From the NCBI GenBank assembly GCA_902523515.1, contig CABYZT010000006.1:18339-82338 (forward strand): a stretch of 64,000 bases of DNA, read 5' to 3'. The position numbers and the translations under genes were made by a program. Numbering within the stretch: position 1 is the stretch's first letter; each line of letters starts with the position of its first letter. Of this stretch, positions 1-9,629 are shown piece after piece. Source of the DNA: an uncultured Pelagibacteraceae bacterium. Its GTDB lineage: Bacteria; Pseudomonadota; Alphaproteobacteria; Pelagibacterales; Pelagibacteraceae. Under the pieces are notes generated by a model that did not search any database, was not told the origin of the DNA, and worked only from the letters and a program-made list of their open reading frames with translations.

Positions 1-83
1 ATCATTTTAAAAGAATTTTTTTTAAAAATTTCTTTTGCCCAATCTTTTAAATCGTTATCGCTTACAATTTTTAAATTTTTCAT
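1..83 (-). CDS. partial CDS of unknown function (5' end only, runs off window)
   Basis: Reverse-strand ATG at 83 gives MKNLKIVSDNDLKDWAKEIFKKNSFKM..., open to the window edge, 1 nt after the moaA stop (TAATATG). Confidence 0.5.
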   Translation of the reverse strand, partial: MKNLKIVSDNDLKDWAKEIFKKNSFKM

Positions 84-84
84 A

Positions 85-1077
85 TTATCCACCAGTAGTT
101 GATAAATTTTTAGTTAAACCCGTTTCGCCTAATTCTAAATGATGAGTCTCTTTTTTGTAATTAAGTTGTTTTAATATTAGATCTTTAAGTTCATCTATTT
201 GATTATCTTTTTGCATTAAATGTCTAATGTTTATTCCTGTATTTCCAAACAAACATAATCTTAAATCCCCTTTGGCAGTTATTCTTAATCTATTACAACT
301 TTTACAAAAATCTTTGGAGTAGGGAGCTATCGCACCAAATTTACCTTTATATTCAGGATTCATATAATTTTTTGCAGGGCCCGAGTCTTTTCCAAAAGTT
401 TGTATTACCCAATTGTTTTTATTTAAATATTCAACAAATTTATTTGCTGATACATGATATTTCTTAAAATAATCAATATTATCTCCTGTTTGCATCAATT
501 CTATATACCTAAAATCAATTTTATTTTTCCTTATAAAATTAGCCCAATCTTGAAAATCTTTTTCAGAATCATTTACGCCTTTAAGAAGAACTGCGTTAAT
601 TTTTATATTTTTAAAGTTTAATTTTTGTAACTTTTTAATACCACTTAGAATTTCTTGCAATCTATCATGACCTGTTATTTGTTCAAAAATTTTAGGATTT
701 AAACTATCTATACTAATATTAATTCCATCTAGGCCACTATCATTTATTTGATCTGCAATTTTATCTAATCTATAGCCATTTGTTGTTATAACTGTTTTTT
801 TTATACCTGAATTTTTTTTAATAATTTTAATAATATCCAAAAAATCTTTTCTAACTGTAGGTTCTCCACCAGTTAATCTTATCTTAGAAACCCCAAGTTC
901 GGACAAAGCTTTGGCAAGCCTTCCAATTTCTTCTGTGTTTATAAAAGTTCTATTATCACTTTTGTCAGTCTTATAACCATCTGGTAAACAGTAGCCACAT
1001 TTAAAGTTGCATACGTCAGAGATTGATAATCTAATGTATGGAAATTTTCTCCCAAAACTATCTTTAAGAATATTCAT
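85..1077 (-). CDS. moaA: GTP 3',8-cyclase, radical SAM (molybdenum cofactor biosynthesis protein A)
   Basis: CNFKCGYC radical-SAM motif, RLTGGEPTVR, C-terminal cluster CKSCNRLRITAKGDLRLCLF, C-terminal GG. Confidence 0.95.
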   Translation of the reverse strand: MNILKDSFGRKFPYIRLSISDVCNFKCGYCLPDGYKTDKSDNRTFINTEEIGRLAKALSELGVSKIRLTGGEPTVRKDFLDIIKIIKKNSGIKKTVITTNGYRLDKIADQINDSGLDGINISIDSLNPKIFEQITGHDRLQEILSGIKKLQKLNFKNIKINAVLLKGVNDSEKDFQDWANFIRKNKIDFRYIELMQTGDNIDYFKKYHVSANKFVEYLNKNNWVIQTFGKDSGPAKNYMNPEYKGKFGAIAPYSKDFCKSCNRLRITAKGDLRLCLFGNTGINIRHLMQKDNQIDELKDLILKQLNYKKETHHLELGETGLTKNLSTTGG

Positions 1078-1120
1078 AAATATAAGTCATTATATTATAC
1101 TCTAATGTTAACAATAAGAA

Positions 1121-2134
1121 TTAAAACTTAATTTTTATTTGTTTTTTTAGTTTTAATGAGGTTGTTGCAGCATTAGCTATAATTAAAGCTCTTCTTCCAT
1201 CTTCAAAACTTGATATTGGCGACTTTTTTGTTCTTGAATAAAGAGCTAATTCGTCAAGTTGAAGTTTGTAAGCATCAACATATCTATCTATAAAAAAATT
1301 TAAAAGTAGTTTTCTTTGTGATGTATTATTTTTTGTAAAAATTTCTGTTTCATTTTTTCTTTTATTTCCAGATATTAACATTCCTTTTGAGCCAAACAAT
1401 TCAACTCTTTGATCATATCCAAAGCTACAGTGTCTTGAATTTGTAATTATACACTGCACGCCTTTTTTTGATTTTAAAAGACATGAGGCTAATTCATAAT
1501 CTTTAATTTTATCAAATCTTTTATCTGAAATATTACTAGCTGTAGTAAAAATATTTTCTATCTCATCTTTTTCTAAATAAAATCTTAGTAAGTCAAAATC
1601 ATGAATCATCATATCTTTAAATATACCTCCAGATACTTTTAGATAATTTAATGAGGGTGGCGCAGGATCTCTGCTAGTGATAATTATTTTTTCAAGTCTT
1701 CCAATCTTTCCTCTAATAAGTTCTTGTTTAATTGAATTATGTCCTGGATCATACCTTCTATTAAAACCTAATTGTATTTTAGGTTGATACTTTTTAATTT
1801 CTCTTAAACATTTATTAACTTTATCAATGTTTAAATCTAAAGGTTTTTCACAAAAAACTATTTTTTTGAATTTTACAGCTTCTTTTATAAATTTAATATG
1901 AGTAGAGGTACTAGATGCAATAAATATTAAATCTATATTTTTGTCTCTAAAAGCTTTTTCAGTATTATTAATATTAATTGTATCAAATTTTTTTGAAAAT
2001 TTTTTGGCTAACTCTTTATTGATATCAAAAGTATATCTTAAATAAAAACTTTTATGGTTAGTTAAGTTTTCAGCATGCATTTGACCTATTCTACCCAGAC
2101 CAAATAGTGCTACGTTTATTTGATTTTTACCCAT
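1121..2134 (-). CDS. Gfo/Idh/MocA family oxidoreductase (inositol 2-dehydrogenase-like)
   Basis: N-terminal Rossmann GLGRIGQMHAENL, FCEKPLD, GFNRRYDPGH typical of IolG-type proteins. Confidence 0.88.
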   Translation of the reverse strand: MGKNQINVALFGLGRIGQMHAENLTNHKSFYLRYTFDINKELAKKFSKKFDTININNTEKAFRDKNIDLIFIASSTSTHIKFIKEAVKFKKIVFCEKPLDLNIDKVNKCLREIKKYQPKIQLGFNRRYDPGHNSIKQELIRGKIGRLEKIIITSRDPAPPSLNYLKVSGGIFKDMMIHDFDLLRFYLEKDEIENIFTTASNISDKRFDKIKDYELASCLLKSKKGVQCIITNSRHCSFGYDQRVELFGSKGMLISGNKRKNETEIFTKNNTSQRKLLLNFFIDRYVDAYKLQLDELALYSRTKKSPISSFEDGRRALIIANAATTSLKLKKQIKIKF

Positions 2135-3264
2135 TTTTTACTTTTTGATGAAACCTTACATGCACTAATAAATTTTGCTGTCTCTAAACCCTCATCTTCA
2201 TTTGGATAAAAGTATCTTTTTTTTGTTTTGTTTTTCAAGGAGTCTGCAAACTCTTTATAAATATTTGCAAACGCATCAAGGTACCCCTCTGGATGACCAA
2301 ATTTTATTCTAGAGAATTGCTTTGAAAATTCTGAATTATGAAATCCTCTTTCTAATAATTTTACAGCACCTTTTTCAGGATTTAATTTAAGATAATTTGG
2401 ATCATTTTGAACCCACTCTAAACTACCTTTAGAACCAAATACTCTAATTCTTAAACCATAAACACCACCTTTGGCCATTACACTTGTCCAAAACATTCCT
2501 TTAGCACCATTGTTAAAATTGATCATAACCTGTGCATTATCATCCATTTTAATTTTTTTTGATATTTGCTTTATATCTGCAAAAACTTTTTGTCCTTTCA
2601 AGCCTGAAATGTAAGAGGCTAGATGGTACGCATGAGTTCCAATTTCATTTAAAACAGCAGATGCTCCAACTATTTTATTATCAATTTTCCATTTAAGTTT
2701 TCTTTTTGCATTTTTTGAATTAATTTTTGTTCCACCAGACCAATCTTGAATATATTCAACATTAATATACTCAACTTTACCAATTTTACCCTTTTCAACT
2801 AATTTTTTTGCTTCTCTCACCATTGGATAAGCAGAATAATTATGAGTTAGTGCATATTTTATTTTTTTATTTTTTTTAATTGCTTTGAAAAGTTTTTTTG
2901 CCTGATCTAAATTTCCTGCAAAAGGTTTATCAGAAATTATATTTATGTTTTTCGAAATAAACTTTTCAGCAATAATTTGATGACTTGATGGTGGTGTCAT
3001 TATAGCAACTACATTAATTCCATCTTTTCTCTTAGCTTCTTTGTCAGCCATATCTTTATAATTTGAGTAACATCTATCAGATGAAATCCCTATACTTTTT
3101 CCAAACTTAGTAGAAATTTTTACATTTCTTGAAAAAACTCCTGCTACTATTTCATATTGATTATCAAATCTAGATGAGATTCTATGAACATGACCTATCC
3201 ATGACCCAGGACCACCCCCAACAATTCCTAAACTTAATTTTTTAGTTTTATTTGATTTAAACAT
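2116..3264 (-). CDS. Gfo/Idh/MocA family oxidoreductase
   Basis: GIVGGGPGSWIGHVHR, SDKPFAG, THNYSAYPMVREA. The track ORF extends to 3342, but the ATG at 3264 (MFKSNKTKK) is the likelier start because the longer one overlaps the divergent iolE-like gene. Confidence 0.87.
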   Translation of the reverse strand: MFKSNKTKKLSLGIVGGGPGSWIGHVHRISSRFDNQYEIVAGVFSRNVKISTKFGKSIGISSDRCYSNYKDMADKEAKRKDGINVVAIMTPPSSHQIIAEKFISKNINIISDKPFAGNLDQAKKLFKAIKKNKKIKYALTHNYSAYPMVREAKKLVEKGKIGKVEYINVEYIQDWSGGTKINSKNAKRKLKWKIDNKIVGASAVLNEIGTHAYHLASYISGLKGQKVFADIKQISKKIKMDDNAQVMINFNNGAKGMFWTSVMAKGGVYGLRIRVFGSKGSLEWVQNDPNYLKLNPEKGAVKLLERGFHNSEFSKQFSRIKFGHPEGYLDAFANIYKEFADSLKNKTKKRYFYPNEDEGLETAKFISACKVSSKSKKWVKIK

Positions 3265-3292
3265 TGAATATATCTTAGCAAAAAAAATATTT

Positions 3293-4195
3293 ATGTCAGT
3301 AAAATTAGGAATAGCACCAATAGCATGGAGTAATGATGACATGCCAGAACTGGGTGGTGATACACCATTGGAACAATGCTTGTTAGAAGCAAGTCAGGCA
3401 GGATTTATAGGTATAGAGTCTGGCGGAAAGTTTCCAAAGAAATCAGAGGAATTAATTCCAAAATTAACTGAGTTTAAACTAAACCTTTGTTCTGGTTGGT
3501 ATGGTGCAAATTTAAGAAAAAATACAGTAGAAGAGGAAAAAAAAGTTATACAAGATCAATTGAAATTATTTAAAGATTGTAACGCACCTTGCATTGTTTT
3601 TGCAGAAGTTGCTGGATCAATTCAAGGAGATCCAGACAAAAAACTTTCGACTAGACCAAAAATGGATTTAGAAGAATCTAAAGATTACTATAAAAAAATT
3701 TCTGAGATGGGCAAATATTTACAAGATGAAGGCATGCCACTTGCTTACCATCATCACATGGGGACTGTTATAGAAACCGAAGAAGATACTATAAGATTGC
3801 TAGAGAATACTGATGATAGTGTAAAACTTACTTTAGACACTGGTCATATGCTTTTTGCTCAAGGTAACTCTCTTAAAATATTAAAAAATTTTAGTGATAG
3901 AGTTATTCATATGCATTGCAAAGATATTAGAAAAAATGTTTTAGATAAATCATTAAAAGAAGATTTAAGCTTTAGAGGTGCATTTTTAGAGGGTGCTTTT
4001 ACAGTACCTGGAGATGGCTGTATTGATTACAAACCTTTATTTGATGTGTTAAAAGAAAAAAATTATTCTGGTTGGCTAGTTGTTGAAGCAGAGCAAGACC
4101 CAGCAAAAGCAAATCCTTTTGAATATGCAAAGATTGGCTATAAATATTTAACTGAGACCTTAAATAAAAGTAATATTGAGATCTATAAAAATTAA
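3293..4195 (+). CDS. iolE: myo-inosose-2 dehydratase-like, TIM-barrel (IolE/xylose isomerase-like)
   Basis: MSVKLGIAPIAWSNDDMPELGGDTPLEQCL N-terminus characteristic of IolE; AYHHHMGTVIET and LTLDTGH motifs. Confidence 0.88.
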   Translation: MSVKLGIAPIAWSNDDMPELGGDTPLEQCLLEASQAGFIGIESGGKFPKKSEELIPKLTEFKLNLCSGWYGANLRKNTVEEEKKVIQDQLKLFKDCNAPCIVFAEVAGSIQGDPDKKLSTRPKMDLEESKDYYKKISEMGKYLQDEGMPLAYHHHMGTVIETEEDTIRLLENTDDSVKLTLDTGHMLFAQGNSLKILKNFSDRVIHMHCKDIRKNVLDKSLKEDLSFRGAFLEGAFTVPGDGCIDYKPLFDVLKEKNYSGWLVVEAEQDPAKANPFEYAKIGYKYLTETLNKSNIEIYKN

Positions 4196-4234
4196 CTATT
4201 TGAAAATATTAGGAAGTTTATTATTTTCGGATAT

Positions 4235-5227
4235 TTATAATTTTACAATTTTAGATTTTTCTAATTTTTCCTCAAAAAAATCAATAATGTTTTGAATTGT
4301 TTCTTTTCCCATTCTTGTCATACACTCATCAGTAAAAGCTGCAGTATGAGGACTTAAATAAACTTTTTCATTTTTAAGAAGTGGATTATTGTCATCAGGT
4401 GGTTCTTTTTTAAAAACATCAATACCAGCTCCAAAAATCAAATTTTCATTTAGTGCTTTATCAAGATCTTCTTCATGAATAATTCCACCTCTTGCTGCAT
4501 TAATAATTATGCAGTTTTTTTTCATTGTTTTTAATAAATCATAATTAATTAAATTTTCGGTTTTGTCTGTCAGAGGCATATGAAGCGAAATAACATCCAT
4601 AGTTTTTACTACCTCAGCTAGATCTTCTACTTTTTTTCCACCTAATTCCTCAATTTTATCCTTGTCTACAAATGGATCATAAACAAAAACATTCATTTCA
4701 AAGCCCAGACATCTTTTGATTAACGCTCTTCCTATTCTTCCAAAACCCATTATCAAAAAATTTTTTTTCCAAACTTCAATTGTTTTTGGTAATTTATTTC
4801 TTTCTTTAAAATTTCCCTCTCTTACTGTTTTATCAAATAAGTCTTTTCTTTTTGCAATATTTAACAAAACAAACATTACATGTTCTGCAACTGTAACAGC
4901 ATTAGCGTTAGCTGTTATTGTTATTTTTATATCTTTTTCTTTAGCTTTTTTTAAATCGATATTGTCATAACCAACACCATGTCTTGAAATAATTTTTAAT
5001 TTTTTTGCTTCCTCAAATGTTTCTCCAGGAAGTTTTGCAGTTCTTATAGATGCGCCATCACAATCTTTTAATTTTGATTTTAAATTTTCTAATGAAGTGT
5101 CATCAGTTACTTCAACATCAAAATTAGGATGATTATTAATTAATTCCATTCCTTTTTCATGGACTTTTTGGATAATTAATATCTTTTTTTTATTACTCAT
5201 AATTGTATATAAGTTTTTAGAGAGCAA
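4235..5227 (-). CDS. D-isomer-specific 2-hydroxyacid dehydrogenase (SerA-like)
   Basis: ISRHGVGYDNIDLKKAKE, GFGRIGRALIKR, INAARGGIIHEEDL, LSPHTAAFT. ATG at 5200 (MSNKKK) is a possible alternative start. Confidence 0.9.
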   Translation of the reverse strand: MLSKNLYTIMSNKKKILIIQKVHEKGMELINNHPNFDVEVTDDTSLENLKSKLKDCDGASIRTAKLPGETFEEAKKLKIISRHGVGYDNIDLKKAKEKDIKITITANANAVTVAEHVMFVLLNIAKRKDLFDKTVREGNFKERNKLPKTIEVWKKNFLIMGFGRIGRALIKRCLGFEMNVFVYDPFVDKDKIEELGGKKVEDLAEVVKTMDVISLHMPLTDKTENLINYDLLKTMKKNCIIINAARGGIIHEEDLDKALNENLIFGAGIDVFKKEPPDDNNPLLKNEKVYLSPHTAAFTDECMTRMGKETIQNIIDFFEEKLEKSKIVKL

Positions 5228-5291
5228 TTTTAATACGAGAATTATTCTTTAAAGTAAATTAGTTTTTTGATTAAATTTATGTTTATTAATA

Positions 5292-6272
5292 TTAAACTAA
5301 ATTAGACAAGTCCCTTTTATTATTCTTGTACGTTGGCAGAGGATACTTAAATGCATGTTTTCCAATACGTCTTTCTTTAGCGTTCTCCCACAGAGATAAC
5401 CATTGTTTAAAATTTTGAACTTTAAGATTTTTTTTATTTTTACTTCTAACATAAAAGTTTGGAAGTGGTTCTCTTCCTGAAGGTTGTCCGGCAACATTAT
5501 ATCTTAAATCAGCACTAATTCTAAAATCATTTGATCTATTCGGTAATGAGCAGTGAATAGAATGCTTGTGCAATAATATTATATCACCCACATTTGCCTC
5601 TAAATAAATGTGTTCCATATCATCAAGCAATTCACTATTTTTTAATTCCACCTGTCCTCTATATCCTGATACGTGGTTTAATAATCCCATTTTATTAATT
5701 TTTTTTACTGTAATCATACATCCATTTTTTTTAGTAGTTTTGGTGAAAGGAATCCACACTGTAACCATGTCAGTTAATTTTTGTCCTTTAGAATTTAAAA
5801 CGGCAGCGTCTTGATGCCATGGTGTTCTACCACTTAAGCCGTCATGAATTGATCCTTTTGGTAATTTGTTTTCAGGTTGTTTGATTCTAGTATTTTGAAC
5901 AGGGTTAGACATTATTTCTTTACCTAAAATTTTTTCTACAACATCTAAAATTCTTTTATTTGTAATTAAATTCCACAATGATTGAGTAGCGAAATAATCA
6001 CTATCTCTTTTAACATGGTCTCTAGGTAATCTTGTATTAAAATATTGATCTAGATCATAAATATTAAGTTTTGATATATATGAATATTTTCTTTTAAAAT
6101 TTAGATTAAGAACTTTTTTAACCTCAGTTTTTTTTGCATACTTTTGAATGAGACAATCCATGACAAATTCCATATCATTAAGAACTGGTTTTAAGTCTCT
6201 TCTATAGTTAAGTATATTTTTAACAATTAAGTACCCATTCTCATATAATTTTTTTTGAAAAGTATTTGTCAT
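5292..6272 (-). CDS. phytanoyl-CoA dioxygenase (PhyH) family protein
   Basis: TPWHQDAAVL HxD motif, GDIILLHKHSIHCSLPNRSNDFRISADLRYN distal His/Arg region. Confidence 0.85.
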   Translation of the reverse strand: MTNTFQKKLYENGYLIVKNILNYRRDLKPVLNDMEFVMDCLIQKYAKKTEVKKVLNLNFKRKYSYISKLNIYDLDQYFNTRLPRDHVKRDSDYFATQSLWNLITNKRILDVVEKILGKEIMSNPVQNTRIKQPENKLPKGSIHDGLSGRTPWHQDAAVLNSKGQKLTDMVTVWIPFTKTTKKNGCMITVKKINKMGLLNHVSGYRGQVELKNSELLDDMEHIYLEANVGDIILLHKHSIHCSLPNRSNDFRISADLRYNVAGQPSGREPLPNFYVRSKNKKNLKVQNFKQWLSLWENAKERRIGKHAFKYPLPTYKNNKRDLSNLV

Positions 6273-6303
6273 TGTTAAAATTTATTTTATCATTGAAATA
6301 ATT

Positions 6304-7173
6304 TCAATGGTTTGGTGCTGTGGTTAAATAGTTCGCGTCATGAAAAGAGGTCAACATTCTTTTTTTGTTACTAACTATATGAGGATAATACGAGTTTCCT
6401 TTATAATTCCATATAACTGGTTTGTTTAAAGCATAACTTCCATAAATAAAAAAACGTTTTGGACAATTTTTCTCTATAAAGCGCTTTACTCCATGATAGG
6501 AATTTGGAGTAGATTGAAAAAAAACAACAGTTCCTTTTTTGGGTGTAAAAGACTTAACTATTTCTAGTTCGTTTATTTTTGGAAATCTTCTAAAACTCTT
6601 TCTTAAATTTTTTTTAGCCTTTTTCCTATAGATAGTTAGAGAGCCGCCATTTTTTTTTGGTATATCTGTTAGATAAATTAAGAAATTATATAACCTAGTT
6701 ATATCATCCCTATGAGGCCTTAATCTATATCCTCCTTTTGATACCGAAAAATCTATATCTAAATTTACTTTAGGATTAGTATAATTATTACCCAATATTT
6801 TTTTTAATTCATTAGAATTTAATTTTTTTTTAATAGTGAACTTTTTAGGATTAAAGGATTTTGGTTTATATAAATTAACCCAAGATCTATCTTTAAAATT
6901 TTTTGTAAAAAGATTTTCAATTTTTTTATAAAAAGTCTTGCTATTAAAAAGCTTAAAAAGTTTTGCAGAGTTAACTGAGTTTTTGATATATGAGTTAAAA
7001 TTTTTCGAACCTTTATTTATTCTACTTCTACCACCCATAATCATATCATCAAATGATTTAGAGTTACTGATTTCTTTAATTAATAAATTACAAATACTTT
7101 TAGAAACAACATTGTCACCAACTAAAACTGGAAAGTTACTTTTGATTTTTTTTAATTTATTTGTACTAAGCAT
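6304..7173 (-). CDS. 2OG-Fe(II) oxygenase family protein
   Basis: RPHRDDITRLYNFLIYLTD (HxD), GGSLTIYR, GTVVFFQSTPNSYHGVKRF (distal His). Confidence 0.75.
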   Translation of the reverse strand: MLSTNKLKKIKSNFPVLVGDNVVSKSICNLLIKEISNSKSFDDMIMGGRSRINKGSKNFNSYIKNSVNSAKLFKLFNSKTFYKKIENLFTKNFKDRSWVNLYKPKSFNPKKFTIKKKLNSNELKKILGNNYTNPKVNLDIDFSVSKGGYRLRPHRDDITRLYNFLIYLTDIPKKNGGSLTIYRKKAKKNLRKSFRRFPKINELEIVKSFTPKKGTVVFFQSTPNSYHGVKRFIEKNCPKRFFIYGSYALNKPVIWNYKGNSYYPHIVSNKKRMLTSFHDANYLTTAPNH

Positions 7174-8118
7174 TTAGCTGTACATACCTTCTTTCACTTT
7201 AATCATTTTATACATAAGGTCATTTAATGGTGTCTTAACACCATGTTTTTTACCTATTTTTGAAACTGCACCACTAATAAAGTCTATTTCAGTTTTTCTC
7301 TTGTATTGAACGTCAAAAGCCATTGATGACTTGTTAGTTTGCATTGAATCTACAATTTTATTAAACATAAATAAGCATTCATCTTCAGAAACATTTACAC
7401 CATCAGCAAGTGCAACGTCTCTAGTTTCTAAAATTATTTCTTTACCTAAACCACGAGATACTTCATTTGCTTTGTTGTTTATATACAAGTCCGTATGATG
7501 AAGATCAAAAATTGCAGACAAAGGTCCAATTGCTGTTAGAGCAAAAAGCTTCATCCATTTTCTTTTTTTTACATCTTCAGCCGCAATCATTTCCAAATTA
7601 TGTGCAGTAAAAGTGTCAGCTATTTCTGTAATTCTTTCTGTTATTCCTCCTTCATATTCACCAATCCAAGATGGTAACGAACCATGATTCATTATATGAC
7701 CTGGTCCTAAAATATTTGAAGCTTGAGTAGTTGTCCCACCAATTACTTTTTCATTACCCACAATACTCTGAATAATTGCTTCATGACCAATACCATTTTG
7801 AAAAGACATAAAGACTGTTTTTTCACCAATAATATTTTTAATACTATTTAGAGCTGGTTCTAATGCAGTTGCTTTACACATAACTATTACAGCATCTATT
7901 TTATCTAACGAAGATGGATCTGAAGTGGCTTTAACTTTTATTACTCGATCTCCGCCATGTCCATCCATCTTTAAACCATCTTTATTAATTGCATCAACAT
8001 GCTCTTTCCAAACATCAATTAAAATTACATTTAATCCTTTTTCTGCAAGCAAACCACCAAACAAGCAGCCCATCGCTCCTGCACCAAGGACAGCTACTTT
8101 CAAATCTTTGTTAATCAT
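7174..8118 (-). CDS. ketopantoate reductase-like (ApbA/PanE family) dehydrogenase
   Basis: VAVLGAGAMGCLFGGLLAEKG, MSFQNGIGHE, KRKWMKLFALTAIGPLSAI typical of the ApbA/PanE fold. Confidence 0.87.
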   Translation of the reverse strand: MINKDLKVAVLGAGAMGCLFGGLLAEKGLNVILIDVWKEHVDAINKDGLKMDGHGGDRVIKVKATSDPSSLDKIDAVIVMCKATALEPALNSIKNIIGEKTVFMSFQNGIGHEAIIQSIVGNEKVIGGTTTQASNILGPGHIMNHGSLPSWIGEYEGGITERITEIADTFTAHNLEMIAAEDVKKRKWMKLFALTAIGPLSAIFDLHHTDLYINNKANEVSRGLGKEIILETRDVALADGVNVSEDECLFMFNKIVDSMQTNKSSMAFDVQYKRKTEIDFISGAVSKIGKKHGVKTPLNDLMYKMIKVKEGMYS

Positions 8119-8160
8119 CGTTACCTTATTTAAAATTATTTATGTATAGAAATTATATAT

Positions 8161-8176
8161 ATTATCTATAGACAAT
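8161..8176. promoter_or_regulatory. candidate operator: 16-bp near-perfect dyad ATTATCTATAGACAAT
   Basis: Reverse complement is ATTGTCTATAGATAAT (one mismatched pair); lies in the divergent intergenic region of the PanE-like and PTD012-like genes. Confidence 0.4.
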
Positions 8177-8206
8177 ATGCAAAATAAATTATAGCTTATT
8201 ATCATC

Positions 8207-9184
8207 ATGCAATTAAAAATAGAAAAAGGAACTTTTAAAAATTATCTACTAGAAGATATTTCAGATGCGTTAAGAAAAGGGTTGTCTGAAAATTTCAAAA
8301 ACGTTGAGGTAGAGGTAGTAGATTGCCCAAATCTAAGAGATTGGGATTGTCCATCAGAAGGAATTAGTGGAAATCAAAAAATAATAGATGTTGGCGGAGA
8401 GCCTTATATGCATGATCCAAAATTTATTGGTGCAGAGTTTGACTATAAGGAAATATCCAAAATGATTGATTCTGAAAAATCTTATGCTTTAGGAGCTGGA
8501 TCAGGTGCAATGTCATGTTTAGATGGTCATTGTGGAGAATTAGTTATTAATGAAAATTTGATAACTGATGAGTCTAAATCAATAATAGCAAGAGTGAGTC
8601 CAGACAAAAAATGTATTGTTGAAAAGTATTCTGCAAAAAAACACGGCGGACTTGGAAACATTTATTATACAGACGGCAAAAAAGGAAAAGTAATCAAAAT
8701 TAAAATTAAAGGTAGAAATGGAGAACAAGGTTCTTTGCCTCAAGCAATGAGGTCTTCTTTATCAAAAAATTTAAAAATTAAAGATAATGAACATTTGTCT
8801 CTTGCTGGCGTATTTAGAGTATTAAATGGAAAAATAAGATCGCATGTGCAACCTGATTATAAAGATATCAAACACGAGTATTATGATCCAAAACAAATGA
8901 AATGTGTGAAAGATTTTCTTCAATTTTATGAACCGGTTGGACCAAAATTACAATGTTATTCTATTCTTTGGACTGGTGATCCTACTGGAGGAGAATTAAA
9001 TCTAAGAGAGTCTGGTGAGCATACACACTTTCATTCTTATGAGCACGATAAAGATGCTGGTCATTATCATTTTGATGTATCACCTGAAGAAATAGAATAT
9101 GAAGGTTATTTTAATACCGCAACAGAAGTACATAGAGTTAATAACATTTATAAAGACCTATTAAGTAAAAATAGTATTGAATAG
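8207..9184 (+). CDS. DUF1907 / C11orf54 (PTD012) family ester hydrolase-like protein
   Basis: VEVVDCPNLRDW, IIDVGGEPYMHDP, ALGAGSGAMSCLDG, GEHTHFHSYEHDKDAGHYHFDVSPEEIEYEGYF match PTD012 family landmarks, including the His-rich metal site. Confidence 0.82.
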   Translation: MQLKIEKGTFKNYLLEDISDALRKGLSENFKNVEVEVVDCPNLRDWDCPSEGISGNQKIIDVGGEPYMHDPKFIGAEFDYKEISKMIDSEKSYALGAGSGAMSCLDGHCGELVINENLITDESKSIIARVSPDKKCIVEKYSAKKHGGLGNIYYTDGKKGKVIKIKIKGRNGEQGSLPQAMRSSLSKNLKIKDNEHLSLAGVFRVLNGKIRSHVQPDYKDIKHEYYDPKQMKCVKDFLQFYEPVGPKLQCYSILWTGDPTGGELNLRESGEHTHFHSYEHDKDAGHYHFDVSPEEIEYEGYFNTATEVHRVNNIYKDLLSKNSIE

Positions 9185-9212
9185 AAAACTCAATGAGTTT
9201 AAATTTATTTAA

Positions 9213-9629
9213 ATGAAAAGACAGTTCAAGTATCCTAAGCACTTCGAAGAACAAAAAAAAATCCCAAAACTTACTCAAAAAAGAATTCAATTAGCAGAAA
9301 TATCACTTGGAGATTTTGAAGGAAGATTAGCTAATGAATTATTGAATTGGTTTTCTTTAACCCCACAACATTGGATAATGTTACATATGGTTATGCTTGC
9401 TTATTACAAAAATAAATCAATAACTAAAAATCAATTACTTAAAGTAATTGAAAAATCATATTTAACTTCAAATGTTTATATCGATACTGCAATTAAAAAA
9501 GGTTATTTTAGAATTATAAGAAATGAGAGGGACAAGAGATCTATATTTATTTTACCCTCAGTAATTACCATTAAAACCTTTGAGGAATTTATTGATAGGA
9601 GAGATATTCTATATAAAGGAATTAAATGA
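9213..9629 (+). CDS. winged-helix (MarR-like) transcriptional regulator
   Basis: 138 aa; LTPQHWIMLHMVMLAYY...SNVYIDTAIKKGYFRIIRNERDKRSIFI resembles recognition helix plus wing (DKRS). Confidence 0.6.
   Translation: MKRQFKYPKHFEEQKKIPKLTQKRIQLAEISLGDFEGRLANELLNWFSLTPQHWIMLHMVMLAYYKNKSITKNQLLKVIEKSYLTSNVYIDTAIKKGYFRIIRNERDKRSIFILPSVITIKTFEEFIDRRDILYKGIK

Noticed and set aside
4716-4970. Plus-strand 84-aa ORF inside the SerA-like gene
   Set aside because: Antisense to a well-supported CDS; composition typical of low-GC antisense frames, no motif.
5297-5497. Minus-strand ORF inside PhyH gene, and 5608..5814 plus-strand ORF
   Set aside because: Alternative-frame shadows of the clear PhyH CDS.
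6938-7177. Antisense ORF over the 2OG oxygenase gene
   Set aside because: No motif; shadow of a supported CDS.
7925-8149. Antisense ORF over the PanE-like 5' end
   Set aside because: No motif; Pro/Ser-rich shadow frame.
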